Shown piece by piece: positions 46,919-56,099 of a DNA stretch of 64,000 nucleotides. The translations under genes and the position numbers were made by a program. The stretch covers positions 1,919,868 to 1,983,867 of the forward strand of contig NZ_CP066744.1 in NCBI RefSeq assembly GCF_016458825.1. The letters are read 5' to 3'. The notes beneath the pieces were generated by a model that had not been told where the DNA came from, did no database searches, and saw only the letters and a program-made list of their open reading frames with translations. This stretch comes from Miniphocaeibacter halophilus. Its GTDB lineage: Bacteria > Bacillota > Clostridia > Tissierellales > Peptoniphilaceae. Position 1 is the stretch's first letter. Each line of letters starts with the position of its first letter.

Positions 46919-47797
46919 ATGATTTTTAAAGGTTCAGGAGTTGCTATAGTTACTCCATTTAAAGATAATGGAGAAATTGATTTTGAAAAATTAGAAGAAT
47001 TGTTAGAATTTCATGTAGAAAATGGAACAGATGCAATTATTATTACTGGTACTACAGGTGAAGCCTCTACAATGACAGATGATGAGCATTTAGAAACAAT
47101 AAAATTTGCAGTAGATGTAATTAATAAAAGAATACCGGTAATTGCAGGTACTGGAAGTAATGATACAAGACATGGAATAAATTTAAGCGTTGAAGCGGAA
47201 AAAAGAGGAGCGGATGCTTTATTACAAGTTACTCCTTATTATAACAAAACATCTCAAAAAGGATTAGAAGAACATTTTTTAGCTATTGCAAATGCTGTAA
47301 ATATTCCAATAATTCTGTATGATGTTCCTGGAAGAACTGCAATGACAATAGCTCCAGAAACAATTGAAAGATTATCAAAACATAAAAACATAGTTGGTTT
47401 AAAAGATGCAACTGGAAATTTAGCATATACTGTTGAAGTAATTCGTAGATGTGGAGAGAATTTTGCGATTTATTCAGGTAATGATGATGTAGTTGTACCT
47501 CTATTATCAGTAGGAGGAGTAGGAGTTATTTCAGTTTCAGCTAATATAATTCCTAAAGAAACAAGTCAAATGGTTCATCTATATTTAGAAGGAAAAACCA
47601 AAGAAGCAGCAGCTTTGCAAATTAAATATAAAAAATTTATTGATTCATTATTTGCAGAAGCAAATCCAATACCGGTAAAGGCTGCAATGAATATTTTAGG
47701 TTTTGATGTTGGAGGTTTAAGATTACCTCTATACGAAGCATCTGATTCTACTAAAGAATTATTAGTTGAGTCAATGAGAGAAGTAGGAATTTTATAA
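46919..47797 (+). CDS. dapA: 4-hydroxy-tetrahydrodipicolinate synthase
   Basis: Class I aldolase condensing pyruvate with aspartate semialdehyde. GTTGEASTMTDDEH near residue 43 and YDVPGRTAM near residue 133 are active-site motifs, and the Schiff-base lysine is in VGLKDATGNLAY near residue 161. 292 residues. AGGAGTG precedes the ATG. Confidence 0.97.
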   Translation: MIFKGSGVAIVTPFKDNGEIDFEKLEELLEFHVENGTDAIIITGTTGEASTMTDDEHLETIKFAVDVINKRIPVIAGTGSNDTRHGINLSVEAEKRGADALLQVTPYYNKTSQKGLEEHFLAIANAVNIPIILYDVPGRTAMTIAPETIERLSKHKNIVGLKDATGNLAYTVEVIRRCGENFAIYSGNDDVVVPLLSVGGVGVISVSANIIPKETSQMVHLYLEGKTKEAAALQIKYKKFIDSLFAEANPIPVKAAMNILGFDVGGLRLPLYEASDSTKELLVESMREVGIL

Positions 47798-47805
47798 GGT
47801 GTAAT

Positions 47806-48555
47806 ATGAATATATTATTAATTGGTGCAACAGGTAGTATGGGAAAAACTGTTGAGGAAATTTGTAGTGAATCTAAAGATTTTAAAATTGTTGCAGGAAT
47901 AGGATTAAATGATGGGAAAGATCATAAATATCCAATTTATTCAAATTTTTCAAATGTTAAAGAAAATTGTGATGTAATTTTGGATTTTTCTAATCATAAT
48001 TTAATAACAGATATTTTGAATTATGCAATAAAAATCAAAAAACCTTTAGTAATATCCACAACAGGATATACAGATAAACAAGTTGAAGAAATTGAAAATG
48101 CTTCAAATTATATTCCAATTTTATTTTCCGGAAATATGAGTTTGGGAATAAATATTTTATTGAAAGTTGTAGAGAACTTATCAAAATCACTATTGGATTT
48201 TGATATAGAAATTATAGAAAAACATCATAAATTAAAAAAAGATTCTCCTAGTGGAACTGCACGTATGCTATTTAATTCTGTAAATCTAGGAAGAGACAAT
48301 GAATTAATAGAAAAATATGGCAGAGAAGGTACTAATTTAGAAAGAGCTAATAATGAAGTTGGTATTCATTCTGTAAGAGGTGGAACCATTGTTGGTGAAC
48401 ATACGGTATTATTTTCAGGAGAAGATGAAATATTAGAAGTAACCCATAAAGCTCAATCTAAAAAAATATTTGCTTTTGGAGCTTTAAAGGCTTGTAAATT
48501 TATAATCGAAAAGGAAAATAACTTATATAGTATGAGAGATATATTTGATTTTTAA
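47806..48555 (+). CDS. dapB: 4-hydroxy-tetrahydrodipicolinate reductase
   Basis: NAD(P)H reductase giving tetrahydrodipicolinate. GATGSMGKTVEEIC at the N terminus binds the cofactor, and EKHHKLKKDSPSGTARML near residue 142 holds the substrate-binding His and Lys residues. 249 residues, normal. Ends 10 bases before the ddh start. Confidence 0.96.
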   Translation: MNILLIGATGSMGKTVEEICSESKDFKIVAGIGLNDGKDHKYPIYSNFSNVKENCDVILDFSNHNLITDILNYAIKIKKPLVISTTGYTDKQVEEIENASNYIPILFSGNMSLGINILLKVVENLSKSLLDFDIEIIEKHHKLKKDSPSGTARMLFNSVNLGRDNELIEKYGREGTNLERANNEVGIHSVRGGTIVGEHTVLFSGEDEILEVTHKAQSKKIFAFGALKACKFIIEKENNLYSMRDIFDF

Positions 48556-48565
48556 TGGAGATTTT

Positions 48566-49540
48566 ATGGAAAAAATTAAAATAGGAATTATTGGATATGG
48601 AAATCTTGGCAAAGGTGCTGAAAAAGCAGTAAAATTATCTAAGGACATGGAGTTAGTGGGTATTTTTACTAGAAGAAATAAAAGCGAAATAGATAGTGAT
48701 TCAAATATTTACAACATTAGTGAATTAGAGGAATTTAAGGGGGATATTGACGTTTGCATATTATGTGGTGGCTCAGCTACTGATTTATGGAAACAAGGCC
48801 CAGAAATAGCTAAAAACTTCAATACAGTGGATAGTTTTGATACACATGCTAAAATTCCGGAATATTTCTCTCAAATAGATGGATCAGCAAAATCAGGAAA
48901 TAATTTATCATTAATTTCAACAGGATGGGATCCAGGATTGTTTTCTATTCATAGATTATTTTCTCAGTCAATAATGCCTGTAGGAGAAACCTATACTTTT
49001 TGGGGTAAAGGTGTTAGCCAAGGTCATGGAGATGCTATAAGACAAATAGAAGGGGTTAAAGATGCAGTTCAATATACAATTCCTGTGGAGAAAGTAATTA
49101 GTGAAATTCAAAGTGGAAATATATTGGATTTAACAACAAGAGATAAGCATATTAGAGAATGCTATGTTGTTGTTGAAGAAGAAGCTGATAAGAATAAAAT
49201 AGAGAATGAAATTAAATCTATGCCTAATTATTTTTCAGACTATGATACTTATGTAAATTTTGTATCAGAAGATGAATTAAAACTAAATCATAGTGGAATG
49301 CCCCATGGAGGAAGAGTTTTGAGGATTGGTAAAACCTCTGAAAACATAAAACAAATCTATGAATTCAAACTTGATTTAGGAAGTAATCCAGAGTTTACTT
49401 CAGCAATAAATGTTGCTTATGCTAGGGCTGTATATAGGTTAAATAAAGAGGGGACAAAAGGGGCAATATCTGTCTTTGATGTTCCAGTATCATATTTATC
49501 AATTATTAGTCCAGAAGAACAAAGAAGGCTACTTTTATAG
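48566..49540 (+). CDS. ddh: meso-Diaminopimelate dehydrogenase
   Basis: Converts tetrahydrodipicolinate to meso-diaminopimelate in one NADPH-dependent step, bypassing the succinyl or acetyl branches. GIIGYGNLGKGAEKAV starts the protein; STGWDPGLFSIHRLFSQ and FWGKGVSQGHGDAIRQIEG are characteristic. The ATG at 48566 follows TGGAG; an earlier TTG at 48545 inside dapB is less likely. 324 residues. Last gene of the operon. Confidence 0.95.
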   Translation: MEKIKIGIIGYGNLGKGAEKAVKLSKDMELVGIFTRRNKSEIDSDSNIYNISELEEFKGDIDVCILCGGSATDLWKQGPEIAKNFNTVDSFDTHAKIPEYFSQIDGSAKSGNNLSLISTGWDPGLFSIHRLFSQSIMPVGETYTFWGKGVSQGHGDAIRQIEGVKDAVQYTIPVEKVISEIQSGNILDLTTRDKHIRECYVVVEEEADKNKIENEIKSMPNYFSDYDTYVNFVSEDELKLNHSGMPHGGRVLRIGKTSENIKQIYEFKLDLGSNPEFTSAINVAYARAVYRLNKEGTKGAISVFDVPVSYLSIISPEEQRRLLL

Positions 49541-49546
49541 TAAAAT

Positions 49547-49583
49547 AAAAAGGTTCAGTAAATTATTACTGAACCTTTTTTTT
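49547..49583. terminator. Bidirectional terminator between ddh and ppdK
   Basis: AAAAAGGTTCAGTAA and TTACTGAACCTTTTT are exact complements around a short loop. T-runs are present on both strands, serving the convergent ddh and ppdK. Confidence 0.88.
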
Positions 49584-49588
49584 AGTTT

Positions 49589-52237
49589 TTATTTATCAAT
49601 ATGACCAGTATCAATATTTTGTTTTTTTACAGTTGCTTGAGCTAATGTAAGTCTAGCAATTGGAACTCTATAAGGTGAACATGAAACATAATCCAATCCA
49701 AGATTATAACAGAATTCTATTGAAGAAGGTTCTCCGCCATGTTCTCCACAAATTCCTAGATGTAGATTCTTATTGGTTTTCAGACCTTTCTCAACAGCTA
49801 TTTCCAATAGTTTACCAACGCCTTTTTGGTCTAAACTTTCAAAAGGACTTGTTGGATAAATATCTTTTTCCTCATATTCTCCTAGGAATTTACCGGCATC
49901 ATCTCTTGAAAAACCAAAGGCCATTTGAGTCATATCATTAGTTCCAAAACTAAAGAAATCTGCTTCTTCAGCAATTTCGTCAGCTAGTAATGCAGCTCTA
50001 GGCACTTCTATCATGGTTCCAATTAAATATTCCACTTTATCAGAATATTCTTCAAATATTGTATTTATTTCATCTATTATTTCATTTTTTACATAGATTA
50101 ATTCTTTTACATCACCAACTAAAGGTATCATAATTTCTGGAACAATATTTCGTCCTTCTTTTTTATGTCTTAAAGCAGCTGTAATAATTGCTCTTGCTTG
50201 CATTCTATAAATTTCAGGATAGGTAACAGCTAGTCTACAACCTCTATGACCTAACATAGGGTTTACTTCATGTAAATCTTGAACTGTATCATTTACTTCG
50301 TCATATGACAATCCCATATCTTTTGCTAATTTTTCAATATCTTTTTTATTTGTAGGTAAGAACTCATGTAATGGTGGATCTAATAGTCTTATTGTAACAG
50401 GTAGATCTTCCATAACTTTGTATATTTCATAAAAATCATTTTCTTGCATAGGTCTGATTTTGTCTAAAGCAATTTTTCTTTGTTCAGTGGTTTTTGATAA
50501 GATCATTTCTCTTACAGCTGGAATTCTTTCGTCACTGAAGAACATATGCTCAGTTCTTGTTAATCCAATTCCTTCTGCACCAAATTTTAAAGCTTGTTTA
50601 GCATCTTTAGGTGAATCGGCATTAGTTCTTACTTTCATATTCCTAATTTCATCAACCCAATTCATAAATATTTCAAAATTACCGGATAATTCAGGTTCTA
50701 CTTTATCTACATTTCCAAAATATATTGAACCATCATTTCCATTTAATGAAATAACATCACCTTCAGTTAGAACAAAGTTGTTAGATCTCATAATTTTTTG
50801 TGCTTCATCAACAACTACTTCACTTGCTCCAGCTACACAACATTTACCCATTCCTCTAGCTACTACAGCTGCATGAGAAGTCATACCACCTCTAGCAGTT
50901 AAAATTCCTTCAGCAGAAATCATGCCTTCAATGTCCTCAGGAGAGGTTTCTTGTCTAACTAAAATAACTTTATCACCTTTTTTTGCAGCTTCTACTGCTT
51001 CTTCAGCATTAAAGTATATTTTTCCTGAAGCTGCACCAGGGGAAGCTGCTAGTCCTTTAGAAATTAATTGTGCATTTTTTAATTGTTCAGGATCAAAGTT
51101 TGGATGTAGTAGTTGATTTAAACTATCAGGCTCAATACGCATAACTGCTTCTTCTTTAGAAATAAGACCTTCATTAACTAAATCAACAACAATGTTTAAA
51201 GCAGCCTGAGTAGTTCTTTTACCGCTTCTAGTTTGTAGAATAAATAATTTACCATTTTCTATAGTAAACTCTAAGTCCTGCATATCTTTATAATGTTCTT
51301 CTAATTTATTTGCTGTATTTAAAAATTCATCATAAACTTCAGGCATTACATCATGTAAAGTAGAAATATGTTCAGGAGTCCTAATTCCTGCTACAACATC
51401 TTCACCTTGTGCATTAATTAAGTATTCACCAAATAATTTATTTTCTCCAGTTGCAGGATTTCTAGAAAAGGCTACACCAGTACCGGATGTATCACCCATA
51501 TTACCAAATACCATAGATTGAATATTAACAGCAGTACCAAGAGTATTGTCAATATTATGTAGTTTTCTATAGATATTAGCTCTAGGATTATTCCAAGATC
51601 TAAAAACTGCCTCAATAGAATACTTTAGTTGTACCATAGGATCTTGAGGAAACTCATTACCAGTTTCTTCAACATATATTTTTTTATAAATATCAACTAA
51701 TTTTTTCAAATCCTCAGCTGTTAATTCATTGTCTAAATCTACTTTTTTGTCCTCTTTCATTTGCTCTAAAGCTGTTTCAAAATGAACTTTAGGAATATCC
51801 ATAGCTACATCAGCAAACATTTGTATAAATCTTCTATAAGAATCATAGGCGAATCTTTCATTTTTAGTAGAATTAGCTAAGCCGATTACAGATTTATCAT
51901 TTAAGCCAAGATTTAAAATGGTATCCATCATACCAGGCATTGAAAATACTGCTCCACTACGAACTGAGAATAATAAAGGATTATTTTCATCGGAAAATTT
52001 TTTATTTAATTTCTTTTCAGTTTCCTTTATATGCATTTCAACTTCTTCTAGTAATTCAGGCCACAAGGATTCATTTTCATCATAGTAACGATTACAAGCT
52101 TCCGTTGTAATGGTGAATCCTGGTGGTACTGATAAACCTAAACAAGTCATTTCTGCTAAGTTAGCACCTTTGCCACCTAACAAGTTTCTCATATCTTTGT
52201 TACCTTCACTAAAGTCATATACATATTTCTTAGTCAT
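49589..52237 (-). CDS. ppdK: Pyruvate, phosphate dikinase
   Basis: Interconverts pyruvate, ATP and Pi with PEP, AMP and PPi; in fermenters it can run toward pyruvate or PEP. An N-terminal ATP-grasp domain begins FSEGNKDMRNLLGGKGANLA. The phosphohistidine loop is GGMTSHAAVVARGMGKCCV near residue 455, with Thr before Ser-His as regulatory site. The C-terminal PEP barrel has EIMIPLVG and SFGTNDMTQMAFGF. 882 residues, full length. ppsR is 10 bases upstream on the same strand. Confidence 0.97.
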   Translation of the reverse strand: MTKKYVYDFSEGNKDMRNLLGGKGANLAEMTCLGLSVPPGFTITTEACNRYYDENESLWPELLEEVEMHIKETEKKLNKKFSDENNPLLFSVRSGAVFSMPGMMDTILNLGLNDKSVIGLANSTKNERFAYDSYRRFIQMFADVAMDIPKVHFETALEQMKEDKKVDLDNELTAEDLKKLVDIYKKIYVEETGNEFPQDPMVQLKYSIEAVFRSWNNPRANIYRKLHNIDNTLGTAVNIQSMVFGNMGDTSGTGVAFSRNPATGENKLFGEYLINAQGEDVVAGIRTPEHISTLHDVMPEVYDEFLNTANKLEEHYKDMQDLEFTIENGKLFILQTRSGKRTTQAALNIVVDLVNEGLISKEEAVMRIEPDSLNQLLHPNFDPEQLKNAQLISKGLAASPGAASGKIYFNAEEAVEAAKKGDKVILVRQETSPEDIEGMISAEGILTARGGMTSHAAVVARGMGKCCVAGASEVVVDEAQKIMRSNNFVLTEGDVISLNGNDGSIYFGNVDKVEPELSGNFEIFMNWVDEIRNMKVRTNADSPKDAKQALKFGAEGIGLTRTEHMFFSDERIPAVREMILSKTTEQRKIALDKIRPMQENDFYEIYKVMEDLPVTIRLLDPPLHEFLPTNKKDIEKLAKDMGLSYDEVNDTVQDLHEVNPMLGHRGCRLAVTYPEIYRMQARAIITAALRHKKEGRNIVPEIMIPLVGDVKELIYVKNEIIDEINTIFEEYSDKVEYLIGTMIEVPRAALLADEIAEEADFFSFGTNDMTQMAFGFSRDDAGKFLGEYEEKDIYPTSPFESLDQKGVGKLLEIAVEKGLKTNKNLHLGICGEHGGEPSSIEFCYNLGLDYVSCSPYRVPIARLTLAQATVKKQNIDTGHIDK

Positions 52238-52247
52238 ATTCTCACTC

Positions 52248-53060
52248 CTAAATTTCGTTATTTATTTTTTTAAGATGTCTTATAATAATATCTGCAGTCT
52301 CTTCAATAGCTCTTTCAGAAACATCTATTATAGGACATCCAATTTTTTTTATTACAGAATGTGCATGGTCTAATTCTAATAATATTCTATCCATATTAGA
52401 ATATGAAGAATTAGGTGGAAGACCCAATGCTTGCAATCTCGATTTTCTAATAAGATTTAGTTTTTCTGGGGAATTAGTAAGTCCAATAATTTTTTTAGCA
52501 GGAATTTCAAATATTTCTTTTGGAACAGGTGTTTCTGGAACCAAAGGAATATTAGCTACTTTATAATTCTTGTTAGCTAAATACATGGATAGGGGAGTTT
52601 TTGACGTTCTAGACACTCCTAAAATAGTAATATCTGCTGAAAGGACTCCTCTTGGATCTTTACCATCATCATATCTAACAGCAAAATCGATTGCATCTAC
52701 TCTTTTAAAATATTGAGCATCTAGACTTCTTAAGGCACCAGGCCTTGTTTTAGGTTCTTGACCTAATAATCTTTCTATAGCGATAATTGATGAAGTTAAG
52801 ACATCTACACCGGTAATACCAATTAAATCACAGTTTTTTTTCATTGCTTCAATTAAGTTTTCATCAACTAATGAATAAAAAATCAAGGTATTTTTTATAT
52901 CTTTAATATTATCAAAAATCTTATTTAAAGAAACGATATCTCTAATATGAGAAAATCGTTCAAAAACTTTTTCTTCAACATCAAATTGAGCTATAGAAGC
53001 ATTAATAATTTGTTCACAAGTTTCGCCAGTTGAATCTGACACTACGATAAATCTAATCAT
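52248..53060 (-). CDS. ppsR: PPDK regulatory protein (kinase/pyrophosphorylase, DUF299)
   Basis: Bifunctional enzyme that uses ADP to phosphorylate the PPDK active-site threonine and Pi to remove it. The P-loop-like GVSRTSKTPLSMYLANKNYK near residue 150 is the family signature, with VSDSTGETCEQI at the N terminus. 270 residues. It heads a two-gene operon with its target ppdK. A TATAAT (complement at 53096-53101) is a likely -10, with a poor -35. Confidence 0.94.
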   Translation of the reverse strand: MIRFIVVSDSTGETCEQIINASIAQFDVEEKVFERFSHIRDIVSLNKIFDNIKDIKNTLIFYSLVDENLIEAMKKNCDLIGITGVDVLTSSIIAIERLLGQEPKTRPGALRSLDAQYFKRVDAIDFAVRYDDGKDPRGVLSADITILGVSRTSKTPLSMYLANKNYKVANIPLVPETPVPKEIFEIPAKKIIGLTNSPEKLNLIRKSRLQALGLPPNSSYSNMDRILLELDHAHSVIKKIGCPIIDVSERAIEETADIIIRHLKKINNEI

Positions 53061-53130
53061 AATATATACCTCTACTTATTTTAGCTTATACTACTATTAT
53101 ACAACAATTTCGATTTTATTCTATTAATTA

Positions 53131-53160
53131 TAAAAAATAAGCTCTATTAACAGAGCTTAT
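53131..53160 (-). terminator. Terminator of asnA (minus strand)
   Basis: On the minus strand ATAAGCTCTGTTAATAGAGC forms a hairpin closed by CTTAT, followed by six T. It overlaps the asnA stop codon and separates asnA from ppsR-ppdK. Confidence 0.8.
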
Positions 53161-54170
53161 AATAAATTTATATTGTTTTTTTTACATTCTTCTATCATTT
53201 CTTTTGGCCATGCACTAGCCTGAACTTCTCCAATATGTGCTTTTTGCAAAAAAAGCATACATAGTCTTGATTGACCAATTCCTCCACCTATAGCTTGTGG
53301 ATAGTTATTTGCAATTAAATTTTTATGAAATTCAAAATTTAATCTGTTAAGATTATCTGATATTTCCAATTGTTTTTTTAATACTTCAGAGTTTACCCTT
53401 ATTCCCATAGAGGATAATTCAAGAGCATCATTTAAAATTGGATTCCAAACTATAATGTCTCCATTTAAATTCCAATCGTCATAATCTGGAGATCTAACAT
53501 CGTGAGGTTTTCCAGAGTTAAGTTTGTTTCCAATTTTCATTAAAAACATTGAGCCATATTTTTTGCAATATTGTTTTTCTCTTTCCTCTGGAGATAGGCT
53601 CGGGTACTTATTTTCTAAATCTTGGCTTGTAACTATACTAATAGTATCACGTAAAACCGGATTATATTTAGGATAGTGTTTTTTCAACATAACCTGAGTA
53701 TCCAATAAAACTTGATATATGGTTCTAACGGTTTGAATTAAAAAAATTTCTGTTCGATCTTTATCATCTATAGTTTTTTCCCAATCCCATTGATCAACAT
53801 AGTAAGAGTGAGTATTATCACAGGTTTCAGAAGCTCTTATTGCATTCATATCTGCATATATACCACTGCCTATTGGAATATTATATTCTTTTAGAGCATT
53901 TCGTTTCCATTTAGCCAGTGATTGAACAATTTCTAATTGAGTTTTTCCACATTCTTGATTAACATAAAAACTTACAGGTTTTTCAACACCAGTTAAATTA
54001 TCGTTTATACCAAGGTTAGACTCGACAAATAGAGGCGCTGAAACCCTAGTTAAATTTAAAGTACTAGCAAGTCTGGACTCGAAAAAATCTTTTATTAATT
54101 TTATAGCTTTTTGTGTTTCTAATAAGTTTAAATCAGACTTATAATTTTTGGGAATTACAAGATTATACAT
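53157..54170 (-). CDS. asnA: Aspartate-ammonia ligase (asparagine synthetase A)
   Basis: Makes asparagine from aspartate, ammonia and ATP; related to class II synthetases. QKAIKLIKDFFESRLASTLN near the N terminus, RVSAPLFVESNLGINDNLTG near residue 42 and GGGIGQSRLCMLFLQKAHIG near the C terminus are characteristic. 337 residues. A strong AGGAGG precedes the ATG. No T-box is present; the leader from the promoter is only a few tens of bases. Confidence 0.96.
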   Translation of the reverse strand: MYNLVIPKNYKSDLNLLETQKAIKLIKDFFESRLASTLNLTRVSAPLFVESNLGINDNLTGVEKPVSFYVNQECGKTQLEIVQSLAKWKRNALKEYNIPIGSGIYADMNAIRASETCDNTHSYYVDQWDWEKTIDDKDRTEIFLIQTVRTIYQVLLDTQVMLKKHYPKYNPVLRDTISIVTSQDLENKYPSLSPEEREKQYCKKYGSMFLMKIGNKLNSGKPHDVRSPDYDDWNLNGDIIVWNPILNDALELSSMGIRVNSEVLKKQLEISDNLNRLNFEFHKNLIANNYPQAIGGGIGQSRLCMLFLQKAHIGEVQASAWPKEMIEECKKNNINLL

Positions 54171-54198
54171 TAATTTCCTCCTGAAAAATAATACTATA

Positions 54199-54227
54199 AT
54201 TATACTTTAAGTAAAATAATCGGTCAA
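54199..54227 (-). promoter_or_regulatory. Sigma-A promoter of asnA
   Basis: On the minus strand TTGACC, a 17-base spacer and a perfect TATAAT precede the asnA ribosome site closely. Confidence 0.75.
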
Positions 54228-54260
54228 CAATATACTAAAACCCAAAGGATTTTAATATTA

Positions 54261-54288
54261 TTCAAAGGTATCATATGTATGGTATACT
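54261..54288 (+). promoter_or_regulatory. Promoter candidate of the first degV
   Basis: TTCAAA at 54261-54266, a 16-base spacer and TATACT at 54283-54288, about 33 bases before the degV ATG. Confidence 0.5.
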
Positions 54289-54321
54289 AAAATTAATTGA
54301 TATTAACATAGAGGTGATTTA

Positions 54322-55221
54322 ATGGCATTAAAAGTAATTGTAGATTCAGGTAGTGATATACCGGAAGAACTAGTAGAAAAGTATGATTTAATTATGCTTC
54401 CACTAACGGTTATTTCTGGAGATAAGGAATATAGTGATGGAGTTGATATTACTTCAAAAGAATTGACTGATAGGATGAAACAAGGAGAGGTTTTCACTAC
54501 ATCTCAAGTAACATATGATCAGTTTTATAATAAATTTAAAGAAGAAATAGAAAAAGGAAATGAAATTGTATATATTGCTCTATCAGCTGGTATATCCGGT
54601 TGTTATAATTCAGGTGTTTTAGCTATGAATGATATTCTTAAAGAATATCCAGAAGCATCAATTGATGTAATAAATAGTAATTGTGCATCGTTGGGAATTG
54701 GACTTGTTGCGATTAGAGCAGCAATATTAGTAAAAAATGGCTTTGATTCAAAATATATAGTGGATAAAATTAAATTTTTAGCTGATAATGTAGAACATTA
54801 TTTTACAGTTGATGATATGCAATATTTATATAGAGGTGGCAGAGTCACAGCCACACAAAAGATATTAGGCGGAATGTTAAATATTAAGCCTATGCTAACA
54901 GTGGATAAGGGTAATGGTAAATTGATTCCAATAGACAAGGGAAGAGGCTTAAAACAGGTTTATAGGAAAATAATATCCAAAATAAAAGAGGATATTGCAG
55001 ATAATAATTTATTTAAAACTCAAACAATGGCCATAGTTCATTCTGACTTTTTAGAAAATGCATTAGAATTAAAAAACATGATATCAAATGAGCTGGGAGC
55101 AGAGAATATAATAGTTGGAAATATTGGATCAACTATATCAGCACATACAGGACCAGGCTGTATAGCTGTTTTTATTAACAAAAAAGAAATTGGTGATGAA
55201 ATAGACGTTTTTGAAAACTAA
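54322..55221 (+). CDS. DegV-family fatty-acid-binding protein, copy 1
   Basis: DegV/FakB proteins bind a fatty acid and present it to the kinase FakA, giving acyl-phosphate for PlsY. IVDSGSDIPEELVEKY at the N terminus, TSQVTYDQFYNKF near residue 60, LSAGISGCYNS near residue 90 and YLYRGGRVTATQ near residue 169 are family motifs. 299 residues. GAGGTG precedes the ATG. No FakA gene is in the window. A second DegV lies at 59892. Confidence 0.9.
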   Translation: MALKVIVDSGSDIPEELVEKYDLIMLPLTVISGDKEYSDGVDITSKELTDRMKQGEVFTTSQVTYDQFYNKFKEEIEKGNEIVYIALSAGISGCYNSGVLAMNDILKEYPEASIDVINSNCASLGIGLVAIRAAILVKNGFDSKYIVDKIKFLADNVEHYFTVDDMQYLYRGGRVTATQKILGGMLNIKPMLTVDKGNGKLIPIDKGRGLKQVYRKIISKIKEDIADNNLFKTQTMAIVHSDFLENALELKNMISNELGAENIIVGNIGSTISAHTGPGCIAVFINKKEIGDEIDVFEN

Positions 55222-55260
55222 TATTAAAAAAGGAGAATTAATTCTCCTTTTTTAATATTA
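55219..55260. terminator. Perfect 42-base palindrome, bidirectional terminator
   Basis: The 42 bases equal their own reverse complement. The centre is AGGAGAATTAATTCTCCT, flanked by A/T runs that give each strand a T-tail. The convergent degV and GIY-YIG genes both end within it. Confidence 0.88.
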
Positions 55261-55489
55261 GTTTAAGTTTTTCTTGTTTGGTTAATTTTTTTATTTTAAT
55301 TTCTCTTTTTAAAGCTTCACTTTTATTGTCAAAAGATTCGAAATAAACTAACTCTACAGGAATTCGCCCTCTAGTATATTTAGCCCCTAGTCCTTTATTG
55401 TGGGTTTCAATTCTTTTATTTAAATTAGTTGTCCAACCAGTATATAGAGAACCATCTTTACACCTAAGGATATATACATAATTAATCAT
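55238..55489 (-). CDS. GIY-YIG nuclease-domain protein (YhbQ/UPF0213 type)
   Basis: 83 residues, beginning MINYVYILRCKDGSLYTGWT; the paired YVY and YTG are the GIY and YIG elements. R near residue 26 and E near residue 62 (SEALKREIKIKKLTK) complete the fold. Small stand-alone members of this family are poorly characterised structure-specific nucleases. Its start overlaps the end of recX by 8 bases, so it is in the same operon. Its stop is inside the shared palindrome. Confidence 0.88.
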   Translation of the reverse strand: MINYVYILRCKDGSLYTGWTTNLNKRIETHNKGLGAKYTRGRIPVELVYFESFDNKSEALKREIKIKKLTKQEKLKLILKKEN

Positions 55490-56099
55490 GAAATTCCTCG
55501 ATTACAGCAGTGATAATATCATATGAAAACCCCTTTTGAGATAAAGTGGAGTAAATTTTATTTTTTAATTTATATTTATCATACTTGTTTTTCCATATAT
55601 TATATTTTTTCTTAATTATATGAACAGCATTATTAAAATCTGTTTCATAAGTATCTTCAATGACATTGTCAAAAACTTCATTTGAAATACCTTTTAAATA
55701 TAATTCATATTTTATTTTTTTAGAACTCCATTTATTAACTTGTGATTTATTGTTGTAGAATACTTTTGTAAAAGAAAGATCATCAATCATATTTAAATTT
55801 TTCAAATAAGAAACAATATTTTCAATTTCTACTTCTGTTGCCTTTTCTTTTTTTAGTCTATTGACAATTTCTTTTTCTGTTCTTATTCTATAGCTAATAA
55901 AATTAATGGATATTGATAATAAATTAGTAAAATTATCATATTCTATTAATTGTTTTAAATCGTCAGAGGAAAGCTCCTTTCCTCTGTATAAATTTAACTC
56001 ATTGTATAGTTTATAATTAGCATGAAATATTTTTTTGTTTTCTAAAATTATATCAAACTGATCTTTATGATCGTTAAAGTTTATTTCTTTTATAATCAT
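55482..56099 (-). CDS. recX: Regulatory protein RecX
   Basis: RecX modulates RecA filaments. The three-helix repeats are recognisable: SYRIRTEKEIVNRLKKEKAT near residue 68, LNMIDDLSFTKVFYNN near residue 103 and KWSSKKIKYELYLKGIS near residue 123. 205 residues. Its ATG overlaps the stop of a 30-codon ORF (ATGA). recA itself is not in the window. Confidence 0.85.
   Translation of the reverse strand: MIIKEINFNDHKDQFDIILENKKIFHANYKLYNELNLYRGKELSSDDLKQLIEYDNFTNLLSISINFISYRIRTEKEIVNRLKKEKATEVEIENIVSYLKNLNMIDDLSFTKVFYNNKSQVNKWSSKKIKYELYLKGISNEVFDNVIEDTYETDFNNAVHIIKKKYNIWKNKYDKYKLKNKIYSTLSQKGFSYDIITAVIEEFHD

Noticed and set aside
50460-50876. Plus-strand open frame of 138 codons opposite ppdK
   Set aside because: It is antisense to highly conserved PPDK coding sequence, has no ribosome site and a Ser/Leu-rich composition typical of a shadow frame. 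Other antisense frames, for example in smc and ispH/rpsA, were rejected for the same reason.
54171-54321. T-box or riboswitch in the asnA/degV divergent gap
   Set aside because: The gap is about 150 bases, has no T-box core or terminator, and is explained by two divergent promoters.
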